From Chara braunii (lineage: Eukaryota > Streptophyta > Charophyceae > Charales > Characeae): a DNA stretch of 28,600 nucleotides. Both the position numbers and the translations under genes were made by a program. Positions 17,694 through 27,184 of this stretch are shown one piece after another (the stretch's first letter is position 1; each line of letters begins with the position of its first letter). The DNA lies in assembly GCA_003427395.1 (NCBI GenBank), contig BFEA01000307.1:1251444-1280043 (forward strand). Reading direction: 5' to 3'. The notes beneath the pieces are model-generated. The model ran no database searches, had not been told where the DNA came from, and worked only from the letters and a program-made list of their open reading frames with translations.

Positions 17694-17966
17694 GTGGACG
17701 CATCCGCTATCTTTAGGAAGCATCTGGGGCGGGGGTTCGTTGCTTCAGGAGCTGACCCTGTTATTGACCTTAGAGTGGACCGTTCTACGAGAGGGTACTT
17801 TGCCGATTCGGTGGAGATAGCCCGACTTCTGATATCTGAGTCTTGTGCTCGGACGAGGAGGAGGAGTACCCCAGACCACTTCCTAGAGGAAGAGGCATGC
17901 AACACGTCAAGCAATGCCCCTGATGAAGAATCATTCACAAAGTTACCTGTCAACCAAGAAGATTGA
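17694..17966 (+). CDS. Possible terminal exon of an unrecognised host gene
   Basis: A 90-codon open frame with balanced amino-acid composition ends at TGA 17964. It has no ATG; an in-frame TGA at 17679 means that any exon must start after it, for example behind the ACAG at 17691-17694. The first 55 residues (..FRKHLGRGF..DLRVDRSTRGYF..VEIARLLI) look like a folded protein, and the tail is acidic and Ser-rich. I do not recognise the family. The opposite strand is also open for 135 codons, which weakens the case. Confidence 0.25.
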   Translation: MDASAIFRKHLGRGFVASGADPVIDLRVDRSTRGYFADSVEIARLLISESCARTRRRSTPDHFLEEEACNTSSNAPDEESFTKLPVNQED

Positions 17967-18287
17967 GAAAGGAAGAAGACAGGTATGTGTGTCGAATCAT
18001 AGGTCAGCAGTAGGCTGGAATGAATGACTTCGGCAGCGCGTCTCATCAAATCAAAACTAAGGCAACCTGACTACCTTGTCGGCTGCGTTTACGTTATTGT
18101 CGGAAGCCAACTCCTCGTTGGCGGTTGTATGATTGTTTGTGGAGTTCGACCCGAGGCGGTCAAGGTTTATTTTTTGTATTATTAGATGTTTCATATGATG
18201 ATTCAATTTCTTTTAGTTATCATTTCAGATAGGACAGATGTAACTAAGTATGGTTGTTACAACTTTCTTTTGATTGCGTGTTAAAGG

Positions 18288-18769
18288 GACTAGGATCGAG
18301 TAGGGTTTCACGCTTGGTTGAGACCGTCCTAGTCGACCGACGTTGCTCCACACCTAGGAGATCAACGCCCTAGGAACGGACGACAATCGGGTCCGCTTGG
18401 CGTTAACCAAGCGTTTATTATACTGCAGCGATACGAGCAAACGCCCTCGGCTGACCTACCTCTGCAATTGCATTTACAAACTTTCGCATGTGGGTCAGTA
18501 GTTCGGTAGGGATACGCCCCTAAGGGTGGTGACAGCCCCTTAGGGAAGCAAGCTCACGCCCCGCGGGAACCTATCATGTCGTAGGGGACCGTGGGATGTA
18601 CAGCTAGCGCACCCGGCTAGAGCGGCGAAGGGGAAATGCAACCGCGTCCGTCTCGGCGGTTCGCGGGNTTATTTATGCATTGTCCTAAGTTGTCTCTTGA
18701 TTTTGTTTTGTTTATCTCCTGCATGACATGGCCGGGAGGGCTCTCGCCTTTGCGAAAAAGGCGGGAGCC
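18288..18769. repeat. Third cluster of hairpins
   Basis: Stems are 18288-18295/18327-18334 (8 bp), 18310-18319/18405-18414 (10 bp), the competing 18394-18400/18407-18413 (7 bp), 18451-18456/18493-18498, 18518-18526/18537-18545 (9 bp), 18604-18608/18616-18620 and 18739-18751/18757-18769 (13 bp with one G-T pair, loop GCGAA). The palindromes CCTAGG (twice) and TGCAATTGCA also occur. One ambiguous base lies at 18668. The LINE RT region resumes about 80 nt after the last stem. Confidence 0.65.
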
Positions 18770-18849
18770 GATGCGCTCGACAACGGACTACTGGGCTTTT
18801 TGGCATACACGGAAACAACATATTCCGGGTCAGATTGAATGACTTAATA

Positions 18850-21800
18850 ACTGTCTATTTTATCTGGGGAAGAAATGCCAAGAATATTCAAAACAACTCG
18901 CAGCTGGAAGTTATCAGCAAGAAATGGATACCCACCAACAATTGCAGCAACTTGAATAAGAGTACAACTCAGCAAATAACGCAGACAATAATCTAGACAC
19001 ACAGTCGGAAGAGCATTCACAAATAAAAGCCCTACAACAACGCCTCCAAACCTTCGTTGCACAACGTTGGGAGGGTATACGCATAAGAGGAAGAATGACA
19101 CGGAAGGTTTTATGGATTAAAAAAATTCAGTATGGCCCGTGCATGCATGCACATAACAAAAATAAAAGCGTTCTATGACCCGCAGTCGGGTCACAATGAC
19201 GTGGTCACCTCTACCCCTCAATGCACACAGATAGCAATTTTTTTTTTTAAGGACCTATTTACCTTGAGGTGTGGTCAACAAGAGAAGGACGTCAGGGAGA
19301 AGGAAATCGCAGGATTTTTAAACCCGATGACAAAATTCATGACGGGCCAGCAAAGATTAGATTTGGACCGGCCCCTATCCAAAAAGGAAATCTGGTCAGC
19401 AATGATGCAAATGGATGAGGAAAAAAACCCGGGTGCGGATGGACTCCCCAAGGAGTTCTGAAAGACCTTCTGGTCTCAAACGGCCCCAGACCTCATTGAG
19501 TTCTATCGCCTAGTTTGGGAGACGGGGAGTACGGGGGAGCTGAAAGGGAAAGGTATCCTCACATTGCTGCACAAAAAAGGAGACATGATGGGTATCAGAA
19601 AGTACCGCCCTATCACGTTGCTTACCATCGTGTATAAGATGTTGGCAAAAGCCTTAGCCAACCGGTTGATTCCGGTGCTGGACTAGATTTCCCATCCGAC
19701 ACAAACGGGTTTTGTCAAGGGCCGTAGGATTCAGGATAACATTGTGTTGGTCAATGAACTCCTTAAGCTAACTAGGCAGGATAAACAGAACGTAGCCGTG
19801 GTCTTCAACGATTTTGAGAAAGCCTATTACCATGTTGACTGACTGTTTTTGAATCGTTGCATGGAAAGAATGAACATAGGTCCGATATTCCGCCACTAGA
19901 CCGAAATTCTCCACAGCAACGCAACCACAAACGTCCAAGTGAATGGCAGATTGACGCCGCCATTTCCGCTGCAATGGTCTGTCCGCCAAGGCGATCTATT
20001 GACACCTTTCTTGTTCAATGATGGAGGCATTAACAGCGAACCTCAGAGCAAACAAAGATCTAAAAAAACTACAGATCTCGGCCATCCCCGAAGAAGCAAT
20101 CCCCATTTGTTCGATGTTTGCGGACCATCTGAAACTTATGGTGGATGTTACCATTGAGAACATGAAAGAGATTACACGTCTCTTTGACAGACTTACAAAA
20201 GTCTCAAACATGACTGTCAATTGGGGTAACAAAACACTGGGATGGTGGATCCACCACCAAGGGGTGCGCCCCCTGGAACTGCCCCAAGTTAAATGGCTCC
20301 CAGAATCAGCCCCGGTGAGAGTGTTGGGAATCCTGTTAACAACAACAGGAAGACCTGCGTTGAGCGATGATTGCATTCTTAAACCTGCATTGGAGAAGCT
20401 GGCACGTTGGAATGATCCCTGATTGGTAGGGCGTTAGTGATTAATAGTGTGGTGCTGGATGCTCTATGGTACAAATCTGTTGTATGGGCACTTAGCAAGG
20501 ATGCACTACGGTCGCTTAGGCGGCAAATAAAAGCCCTGCTGTGGAGAAGTAACAACGAGCTTCAGAATGTTATCAGCAGGGTGGCCTGACTATCGGTAAT
20601 CCAACCCAAAGACAAAAGGGGCTTGGGGATTCTGGATCCCATTACTCATACCACAACGCTAATGGTTCAATGGATTAAGAGGTTGGTGCTCACACATGAC
20701 CTTCCCTGTACGCCCTGGCGCTGGAACAGATTGCCCGGCTGGCCCCACAAGCACCACAAACAGTTGACCCCCTTACTTGGCTAGAAGACCGTTTCCAATC
20801 CATCCCACGACGCTCCCGCGCTGACCAGACCACGAGCCAGAGCGCAGCCCGTGGCGACCTAGTCAGGGATAATTTCTGGATCCGATGCTTGCGAGCTTGG
20901 CGCCAGCTCTCGCTCCAAGATAAACCCAGACCAACCAGGTGGGAAGAGCTGGCTAGACAACCCCTGTATGGAAACAAAAATATCATGGACCGGAACGGAA
21001 GGATATTCTGCAGCTCGAACACCCCTTGGAGCAGCTGGTTTAAGAAAGGCATACTTAGAGTTAAAGATATCCGGGATCCAGAAAGCAAGGGCTGGAAAAC
21101 GGCGCCACAGATGAGAACCTCGTTGAAACACTGTCACAACATAGAAAAAAAATCTGGAACAACTGATCTTTGCAATCCCTCTGGACTGGGTGCGCACTCT
21201 GCCCAAAGAACCAAGGCTAGTAGAAGGGGATTGGGTTGCTGCTCCGGGAGACCCGAAAAGTGTAGGGAGCGTTGCCGAGGTACGCGCAGAGGAAACACTA
21301 GTAAACCCCTTCCATAAAGGAACCGACAATGTGCTAACCAGATACACCCCGGACGTGACGAGATGGTGGTGGAACACTGATCTGCATAGGATCCGGGTGT
21401 TGAAAATTAAGGAAGAATGGATTCATATCGGCCGCAGACCTACCTTGCAGACCTCCCCTTTGACCCTGAGCAATGGCAATTGCCCCGTGCACGAAGAACC
21501 TGGGTGACTAAGAATGTAATGCTTCTGTGCCTGTCGGTGAAGGCCACGTACTGGTTACTGCGCCCCATAGTAAACTTGAAAGACATCGTCAAAACCCGTT
21601 GGAGGTCTCATTTGAATGTGGGGGTAGACGTCATCCACCCCATTCGGTGGTTTACCCTCATGCGAGCTAGGCCTGCAAAGTTGGCCTTGCTACAATGGCA
21701 GATAGAACACCGCTCCCTCCCCACAAACAACTGGCTGATCAATCTCACATACCTGGAACAGAAAGGCCTGGCGCTCCCATGGTATAAGTTGTGTCACATG

Positions 21801-22445
21801 ACGTTCCCCTCCCGCAAGATCCCAGAAACAATTGAACATATATTTCTACAGTGTTCGGGGGCTGTCCTTACACGGCGTTGGTGGGACAGAATCTGGAACC
21901 TGCTGGGTACGGGCTCTACCTGGCCATGGGACTGGAGGGCGATTCTATGCGAAACATGGACCTCCCCCTCAGATAGTTCCTTCGAAAATAACATGTTCAA
22001 GATAGGGAGGAGAGCCGTCCTGTGGGCCATCTGGAGGAGACACTGCATACATGCCATGGAAGGGGTCCGCATAGCCGGGTAGGAAATGACGGACATGGTC
22101 AAACAATATGTACACCAGGATCTTATGGCACAATGGCAGAAAGTTAAAAGTCAGCTGGATCTGTTTCAGACACAAAAAGATATAAAACAAAAAATCCAAC
22201 AATTTTCAGGGGGCTGCACCCAAGACGGTAATCAGGGCATCGATGACGGTAATCCAGGTACGATCAAGAGAGATTATTATATCTGTTTCAGGGATTGGAC
22301 AACGGTGGATCCCAGAATTCCGTTGCGGCCTCCCTCAGACTTTCCCGACCCTTTTCGCCCCCATCAGCGGACCATGGTGGATGCAATGGTATGGGGTGGT
22401 ATGAGCAAGCCAGCAGTGTCAATAGAAGGGGTACCTCAAAGGTAG
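18850..22445 (+). pseudogene. LINE ORF2 reverse transcriptase and zf-RVT region, broken
   Basis: ORF2 reverse transcriptase copies the element RNA at the nicked target. Linker sequence (AQRWEGIRIRGRM) leads into the RT motifs: NPGADGLP (19427-), KYRPITLL (19600-), QTGFVKGR (19700-), FNDFEKAYYHVD (19805-; usually FDFEKAYD), QGDLLTPFLF and FADH (20117-20128). The last should be FADD; the second catalytic Asp is His, so this copy could not polymerise. Thumb-like RALVINSVVLDALWY follows. The C-terminal zf-RVT region includes LALLQWQIEHRSLPT and ETIEHIFLQC (21825-). Stops occur in several places (for example after KEF near 19461, 19684 and 22080), with frameshifts near 20015 and after 20420. The upstream endonuclease is missing here but present at 11.0-12.1 kb. 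Confidence 0.9.
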
Positions 22446-22980
22446 CAAATATCTGGTTCCAGGTTTCAAGCAGCAGCAAGTCCAGCTCTTTTCCTCTCCA
22501 CACAAGCGGGACCAAGGCATGTGGGGAGGGAGGGCGACGACACTTGGGACAGCTGGGATAGAGTCAGTTGGGATAGGGTGTGTATCTCTCAACAACCTTT
22601 TTCTTAGTTACTTTTCCCCCTCGGAGCTTCCTGAACCCCTCCCACCCCATAGTCTGTTATGGGCAGAGTGAGTGTGGGTGCACAATCTGCATAGTTATTG
22701 AGTTGCAGTCTTGCAGAGGATTAATTTGCTGTATCTAAAAGAGGGGACGGGGACTAGGTCGTCATGCATTTCGGGCGCCCAGCAGCAAGGCTGAAGAGGC
22801 CCCCTCTTCCCCCCTCTCTGGCTACTCATATTCTTGCTCAGTTAATCCCCTGTTCTCAGGGCAATCAATGCTGGCAGAAGATGAGGAAATCTTCAGTGGC
22901 TTTTGTTAAGGGACGCTGGACCCGTTTTCCCGCAGGTGTTGCTCCCCAACAATAGACGGAGCCTCCCTGGGGCAGATAGA
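22446..22980 (+). other. Presumed LINE 3' untranslated region
   Basis: Between the last ORF2 codon similarity and the A-rich tail no further gene is visible. The sequence is mixed-composition DNA with CCCCTCC-rich patches. Its position makes it the LINE 3' UTR by inference. Confidence 0.4.
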
Positions 22981-23058
22981 GGCGTCTGCTCATACCAGCA
23001 CCCCTAGCTCCCAAGCGGCCAGTTTTTCAAAAAAAAAAAGAAAAAAAAAGGAAAAAGG
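22981..23058 (+). mobile_element. LINE 3' terminus: conserved tail motif and A-rich tail
   Basis: A 28-nt block at 22981-23008 matches 25541-25568 at 25 positions. In both places an A-tract starts at the same distance (23029 and 25590). Here the tail is A11-G-A9-GG-A5. Part of the block can fold (CTG..CAG with GG..CC). A shared terminal stem-loop plus poly(A) is what a LINE reverse transcriptase, or a SINE parasitising it, would recognise. Confidence 0.55.
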
Positions 23059-23460
23059 TAAAGAATGTGATTGATGGGGGTTATTTCGAAGGAGTTTCGG
23101 GTGAAACCGAGAAAGAGATTGGTGGTGGGACTTACCTACGAAGAACGGGACTTCCAAAAAGGCGCTGCGAGATCTGGTGAAAGGGAGAGTTAGGAAACAG
23201 TTCCCAGAGTGCGTCAGTAAGGTCATTTGCAGGCGCCTGAGGATTGTTTCGAAACGTAACCAAACAGTTGGCCAGGCGCTGCAGAACCACAGAGCAGCAG
23301 CTCATAACGTGGTTGGTGTCTGCCCTTGTGCTATGTAACACCCGCGGACGCGTCTGCAGGTCCAATCTTGGATGGCGGACGCAGACGGGTCCACGTCCGC
23401 GGCCGACCTGGTCCGCGCCGCAGACCCGATTTTACAAGAATTTTCCTGACTTAAATAATA
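23059..23460. other. Non-coding stretch, no gene recognised
   Basis: Open frames are short. Near 23341-23420 the strand is rich in CGCGG/GTCCGCG and can form several short stems. Nothing else stands out. Confidence 0.4.
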
Positions 23461-23476
23461 GGTTAAAAATATATAT

Positions 23477-23525
23477 ATATATATGGGGTTGTAGGGAATT
23501 TTAAGCCCTACAACCCCATATATAT
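23477..23525. repeat. Perfect 20-bp hairpin flanked by AT repeats
   Basis: Positions 23477-23496 are the exact reverse complement of 23506-23525 with a 9-nt loop. The outer 8 bp are (AT)4 and merge into longer AT and A/T runs. Two further stems follow at once: 23534-23540/23548-23554 and 23588-23593/23606-23611. The structure resembles the hairpin chains at 12-18 kb. Confidence 0.85.
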
Positions 23526-23802
23526 TTTTTTGGAATCCGACTTTGTTTCGGATTTAAAAAAAATGAAAAACTAAATTCGATTTATATACTGCCTATGGTT
23601 TACCGGGCAGTTCTATTTGACGATATATAAAGAAAAGTTGGATTTTTTTTTTGTCATTTTTTATCATGAGATATATGGTCCCTGAGTTCACCTGTATTTT
23701 TTCAGAAATGAATTGCTGTTTTTTTGCAGGGGTATGAGGTGTTTTAAAAAAATGCAAATGCAAAATTTGAAAATAAATAAAGAAAAAACTTCAAAAAAGG
23801 CG

Positions 23803-23839
<37 letters not shown>

Positions 23840-23841
23840 GA

Positions 23842-23904
<63 letters not shown>

Positions 23905-23907
23905 AGN

Positions 23908-23955
<48 letters not shown>
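23803..23955. repeat. Compound microsatellite (TTGA)n(TG)n(GA)n
   Basis: About nine GATT units run to 23838, then roughly 28 TG repeats, then more than 25 GA repeats, with one ambiguous base at 23907. Confidence 0.95.
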
Positions 23956-23958
<3 letters not shown>

Positions 23959-23959
23959 A

Positions 23960-24400
23960 GTAAGTTGGGTGCTTCAAATTTTCAGAGGAGGACAGAGTCG
24001 GTTCATGCTTCCGTGTAAACATTGAAAATTGCAAGCTTGCTGCTATAGGAGAGGATAGGAGATATAGCTGCTTGGAAGTTGGAACAACACTGGCTGGAAG
24101 ATTTAGAACCTTGACAGGTACCCTGCCCCCTTAATATGGGCCTTTTGAAGTTGCATTTGGGCCTGATTTGGAACGAGGGATTAAGTCAGCAAACAGTGAG
24201 AAAAGGAAGAATAGACGGCAAACGGCGGAGAGGGGCAGAAAAACCGCGCTGTCTACAGTTCATTCTCTGGGGAACTTGCCCAAATAAGGAAGAAAGGCGT
24301 ATAGCATGCATCCTTTGGAGAATGACTAGAAGGCCACTTGTACCTTGTTGCTCAAGTGATCCAACATCCAATGAATGCGCAACCATCACATCAAACGCTT
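23960..24400. other. Non-coding stretch, no gene recognised
   Basis: Only short open frames occur and none has a recognisable domain. Confidence 0.35.
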
Positions 24401-24410
24401 CAAGGAGAGT

Positions 24411-24850
24411 TAGGCACATGCCACACATCACCCAGAAGCACCACAGATCACCCTGAAGCGCCTGCAGCCGGTGTGGCGTCAAACTGCACGCTCCCTGCCG
24501 AACAGACATCGACACTCACAAAACTTCACTCTCAGAACAATGATGACAACTCGTCCATCAGCTTGTTGACAAAACCAAAAGCAATAATGACTCATATGAG
24601 ACTCTTCCATTTCCGGCGCTCCTCGCTGCAAATCATCCTTTCAGGCGCCGAAATTGAGGCAGGTGCCACACATCACACAGAAGGGCCTCCCACAGGTGCG
24701 GCGTCAAAACTCCACGCTCCCCTTCCAAACAGTCACCATTGGTCGACAGGGTCCAGACATGATGTTGTTTGAGAAGGATCCTGACAACTCTTCGGAAGTA
24801 GAGCTTGTCGACAAAATGACCCAAAAATAACACTAATGAGAGCTGAGAGT
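24411..24850. repeat. Diverged direct repeat, period about 240 bp
   Basis: Two blocks recur in the same order. GCCACACATCAC.CAGAAG with GGCGTCAAA.CT and CACGCTCCC appears at about 24411-24500 and 24657-24735. GACAACTC with CTTGT.GACAAAA and AATGAGA appears at about 24541-24601 and 24779-24842. This indicates an old tandem duplication. Confidence 0.6.
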
Positions 24851-25003
24851 ACCCACATCCGCAACATGTTGGTTCTCTCTCCGATTTCGGGTCTAGTTAC
24901 CTTCCGCCGTGAAGAATCCTCTCTCCTCCAGGTACGAGGCAACGCGTTCCGCCATTTCTTGTGGAAGAATGGCAGTGCCCCAGTCATCTCGCACCTCCAT
25001 CGT

Positions 25004-25495
25004 AATCTAGGGCAGACGTAGACCAACAACGAAGAAGCAGAAGAACAGCAATCGTCACTCTTTCAATTGATACGAAATGTCAGGCCTCAACCTCACATCC
25101 CTACCAAGATAATCTAGAGCAGACGTACACTGGCAACAAAGCAGAGCAGCAACAATTGTCACGACCAGCAAGGAAGGAGAAGAACAACAGCAATCATCAC
25201 TCTTTCAATCGATACGAAATGTCCGGCCTCGACCTCGCATCCCTACCAAGATAATCTAGAGCAGACGTACACCGTCAACAAAGCAGAGCCACAACAATCG
25301 TCATGACCAGCAACGAAGAAGAAGAAGAAGAACACCAGCAATCATCACTCTTTCAATCAATACGACATGTCAGGCCTCAACCTCGCATCCCTACCAAGAT
25401 AATCTAGAGCAGACGTACACCGTCAACGAAGCATAACAACAACAATCGTCACTCTTTCAATCAATAGGACATAACAGGCCTCAGCAGTGTATAAC
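25004..25495. repeat. Tandem array of about 105-148-bp units
   Basis: Four units begin AATCTAG.GCAGACGTA at 25004, 25111, 25253 and 25401, and each contains TCACTCTTTCAAT and, in the first three, AGGCCTC/CGGCCTC..CATCCCTACCAAGAT. Length differences come from an extra CACGACCAGCAA..GAAGAAG insert in units 2 and 3. The last unit breaks off at the adapter sequence at 25496. Confidence 0.85.
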
Positions 25496-25530
25496 CTGTC
25501 TCTTATACACATCTAGATGTGTATAAGAGA
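25496..25530. other. Nextera mate-pair junction adapter (Tn5 mosaic ends), assembly artefact
   Basis: Positions 25496-25514 read CTGTCTCTTATACACATCT, the complete 19-bp Tn5 mosaic end, and 25515-25530 give the first 16 of 19 bases of its inverted partner. Head-to-head mosaic ends of this form are the circularisation junction of mate-pair libraries. It is untrimmed library sequence, so the DNA on its two sides may come from different places. Confidence 0.95.
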
Positions 25531-25532
25531 GC

Positions 25533-25590
25533 ATGCTAGTGGTGTCTGCTCTTATCAGCACCCCTAGCATTCACTGGGGTTGTTTTCTCA

Positions 25591-25617
<27 letters not shown>
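25533..25617 (+). mobile_element. Retroelement 3' tail with hairpin and poly(A)
   Basis: The tail block at 25541-25568 matches the LINE terminus at 22981. It is framed by ATGCTAG (25533-25539) and CTAGCAT (25564-25570), with GGTG/CACC and CTG/CAG inside, forming a stem-loop with one mismatch. A run of 28 A (25590-25617) follows. Only about 85 nt are present because the adapter lies directly to the left. Confidence 0.6.
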
Positions 25618-25620
<3 letters not shown>

Positions 25621-25621
<1 letters not shown>

Positions 25622-27018
25622 TGGATAGATGGGTAAAACCGGGGGAAGTATGGGAAGTTGTTAAAACTGAGGAGAACTGTGGAAGGGGAGGTGAGAACGG
25701 TGTTGTTGAACGATGGGGGAAGCTGTTGGTAAACTTCGTGCGGGTGCCACTCGATAAGAACCCCGCGGAGACATTAGTCATATGCCCGAAAGCGTATGCA
25801 GATTGAATGAGGGATATCTTTTCGGGGAAAGAGAGTTTCAGCGCAGTGGTAGTAACAGAGGAGGATGTGCGAGTGGAATGCAAGGAGAAGTATCGCGAGG
25901 GAGGCTTTGATGAGATAGGAAGATGGGAAGGGAAAGGGAGGTTGGGCCATGCATATATTATGCCGAAGAACAAGGACGTTGGTAAGCTCTGACCGATCAC
26001 ACCGTCATACTCGGAACCTTTGAGACAAGCAGGGCAGAGGATTGCGAGGGCATTGAATGGTATGATTACCTTGTTGCCCCCGACACGGCAGTTTAATTTG
26101 AGATCGACGGGGGATTTGAAAAGAAGAGTGGAGAGGATTTTGAAATGGGCACAGTAAAAAGGGAAAGGAGGAACTGTAAAAGGATTATCGTTCGATGTGA
26201 AGGAAATGTTCAACAAACTACCGCACACATCGATACTAAAGGCAGTCGAGTGGCTTGGAAGAATAATGAAGGAAAAAGGGAGGAAAGGAGTGTATGTGAA
26301 GAAGAGAGGGGAGGGAGTATCCTTTGCCAAGCAAAGGGACAAGGACTGGCCGTGTGCGAGTGTAAGGCAACTGGGAAAATACGTCCGGTATGAGTTGGAT
26401 AATACCTTTCTGGTGGCGGCCGGTAGACTACTCAGACAGACAAAGGGGGTGCCCATGGGAAAAAGAAGCAGTCCGCCATTGGCGTGTTTGCTGTGTATCT
26501 ATAATGAGGTAATTTTTTTGGAGTCATTGGGCAAGGATAGGGGGTTGGTCCAAGGGGTGAGGCTGGTTGACGACCTGTCAGTATTTGTGTGGGAGGGAAG
26601 GACAAATAAAGGGAAGGAAAGGGCCATGGGAGTGACGGGAAAGTTAGCAAGGATCTATGACGAGAATCTGCAGTTAAAAAGGACGGATGATGGTAGTGGG
26701 GCCTGGACCTTTCTAGGATGCGAGTTGAGAATCAGAAAGGAACCGAACCGGGTCGAAATCCGGTACAAAGGGAAAAACGAGGAAAATATGTGGTCACAAG
26801 GGTACTTGTACAGATCAATGCAGAGTTTTGGGTTGTACTCTGACAACAAGCAGAAAAAGGGAGTCATAGGTAGCGCGTTAGCCCGAATCCGGCCCTGTAC
26901 TTCGACAACGGAACTTGCGGAAATGCCTCTGCTATCGCTAAGTAGGGAACTCAGGCTGCTGAACTACCCGAGGGAATTTTTTACCAGGACACTGGCAGGA
27001 CACTGGGACGGTTCGTGA
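25621..27018 (+). pseudogene. Penelope-like element reverse transcriptase, broken by three stops
   Basis: One reading frame spans 466 codons with TGA at 25804 and 25990 and TAA at 26155. Hallmarks in order: LDK..ETLVICPKAY (the DKG..Y block found upstream of RT1 in Penelope-like and telomerase-related RTs), AYIMPKNKD..(R)PI with the Arg position now TGA, as a CpG transition would give, LSFDVKEMF (motif with first catalytic Asp), KGVPMGKRSSP, RLVDDL (second catalytic site) and WTFLGCEL. The N-terminus is cut at the A-tract ending 25617. No C-terminal GIY-YIG domain follows before TGA 27016, so the element is endonuclease-less or had the endonuclease N-terminally, as in permuted green-lineage forms. 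Confidence 0.72.
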
Positions 27019-27072
27019 GGACGAGAGATCCAGAATGGAAAAAACTCTGGGATTTAGGCTAAGTAGGACCGA

Positions 27073-27104
27073 CGGCGTCAGCTGTATTTAACAGTTGACT
27101 GCCG
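27073..27104. repeat. Imperfect hairpin after the RT frame
   Basis: CGGC.TCA.CTGT pairs with ACAG.TGAC.GCCG around an ATTTA loop, with one G-T pair and one bulge. It sits between the RT stop and the ribozyme-like motif and may be part of the element's terminal repeat. Confidence 0.6.
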
Positions 27105-27133
27105 CCCATTCATTACCAATGAGGGCCGCCTAA

Positions 27134-27179
27134 CCCCTGAGGATGCCAGCATTTGGCGGCGGTTGAAACGTGCGTAGGG
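27134..27179 (+). ncRNA. Degenerate hammerhead-ribozyme-like motif
   Basis: The conserved core elements appear in order: CTGAGGA (27137-27143), a weak stem II (GCC..GGT), GAAA (27165-27168), a two-pair stem III (CG-TG-CG) and a UA cleavage dinucleotide (27175-27176), with CCC (27134-27136) and GGG (27177-27179) as stem I. Very short stem III is known for hammerheads in Penelope-like elements. Stem II is poor, with a U-U mismatch next to the core, so activity is doubtful. Confidence 0.35.
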
Positions 27180-27184
27180 GACAG

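Noticed and set aside
17908-17940. Hammerhead core starting CTGATGA
   Set aside because: No following stem II and GAAA in the correct position; CTGATGA at 15755 and 9226 fail likewise.
18739-18785. Helitron 3' end (hairpin followed by CTRR)
   Set aside because: The 13-bp hairpin is good, but no CTRR lies at the expected 10-12 nt and no Rep/helicase sequence is seen.
25536-26456. 306-codon minus-strand open frame
   Set aside because: It is antisense to the Penelope-like reverse transcriptase and includes the T-run; the plus strand carries the real motifs.
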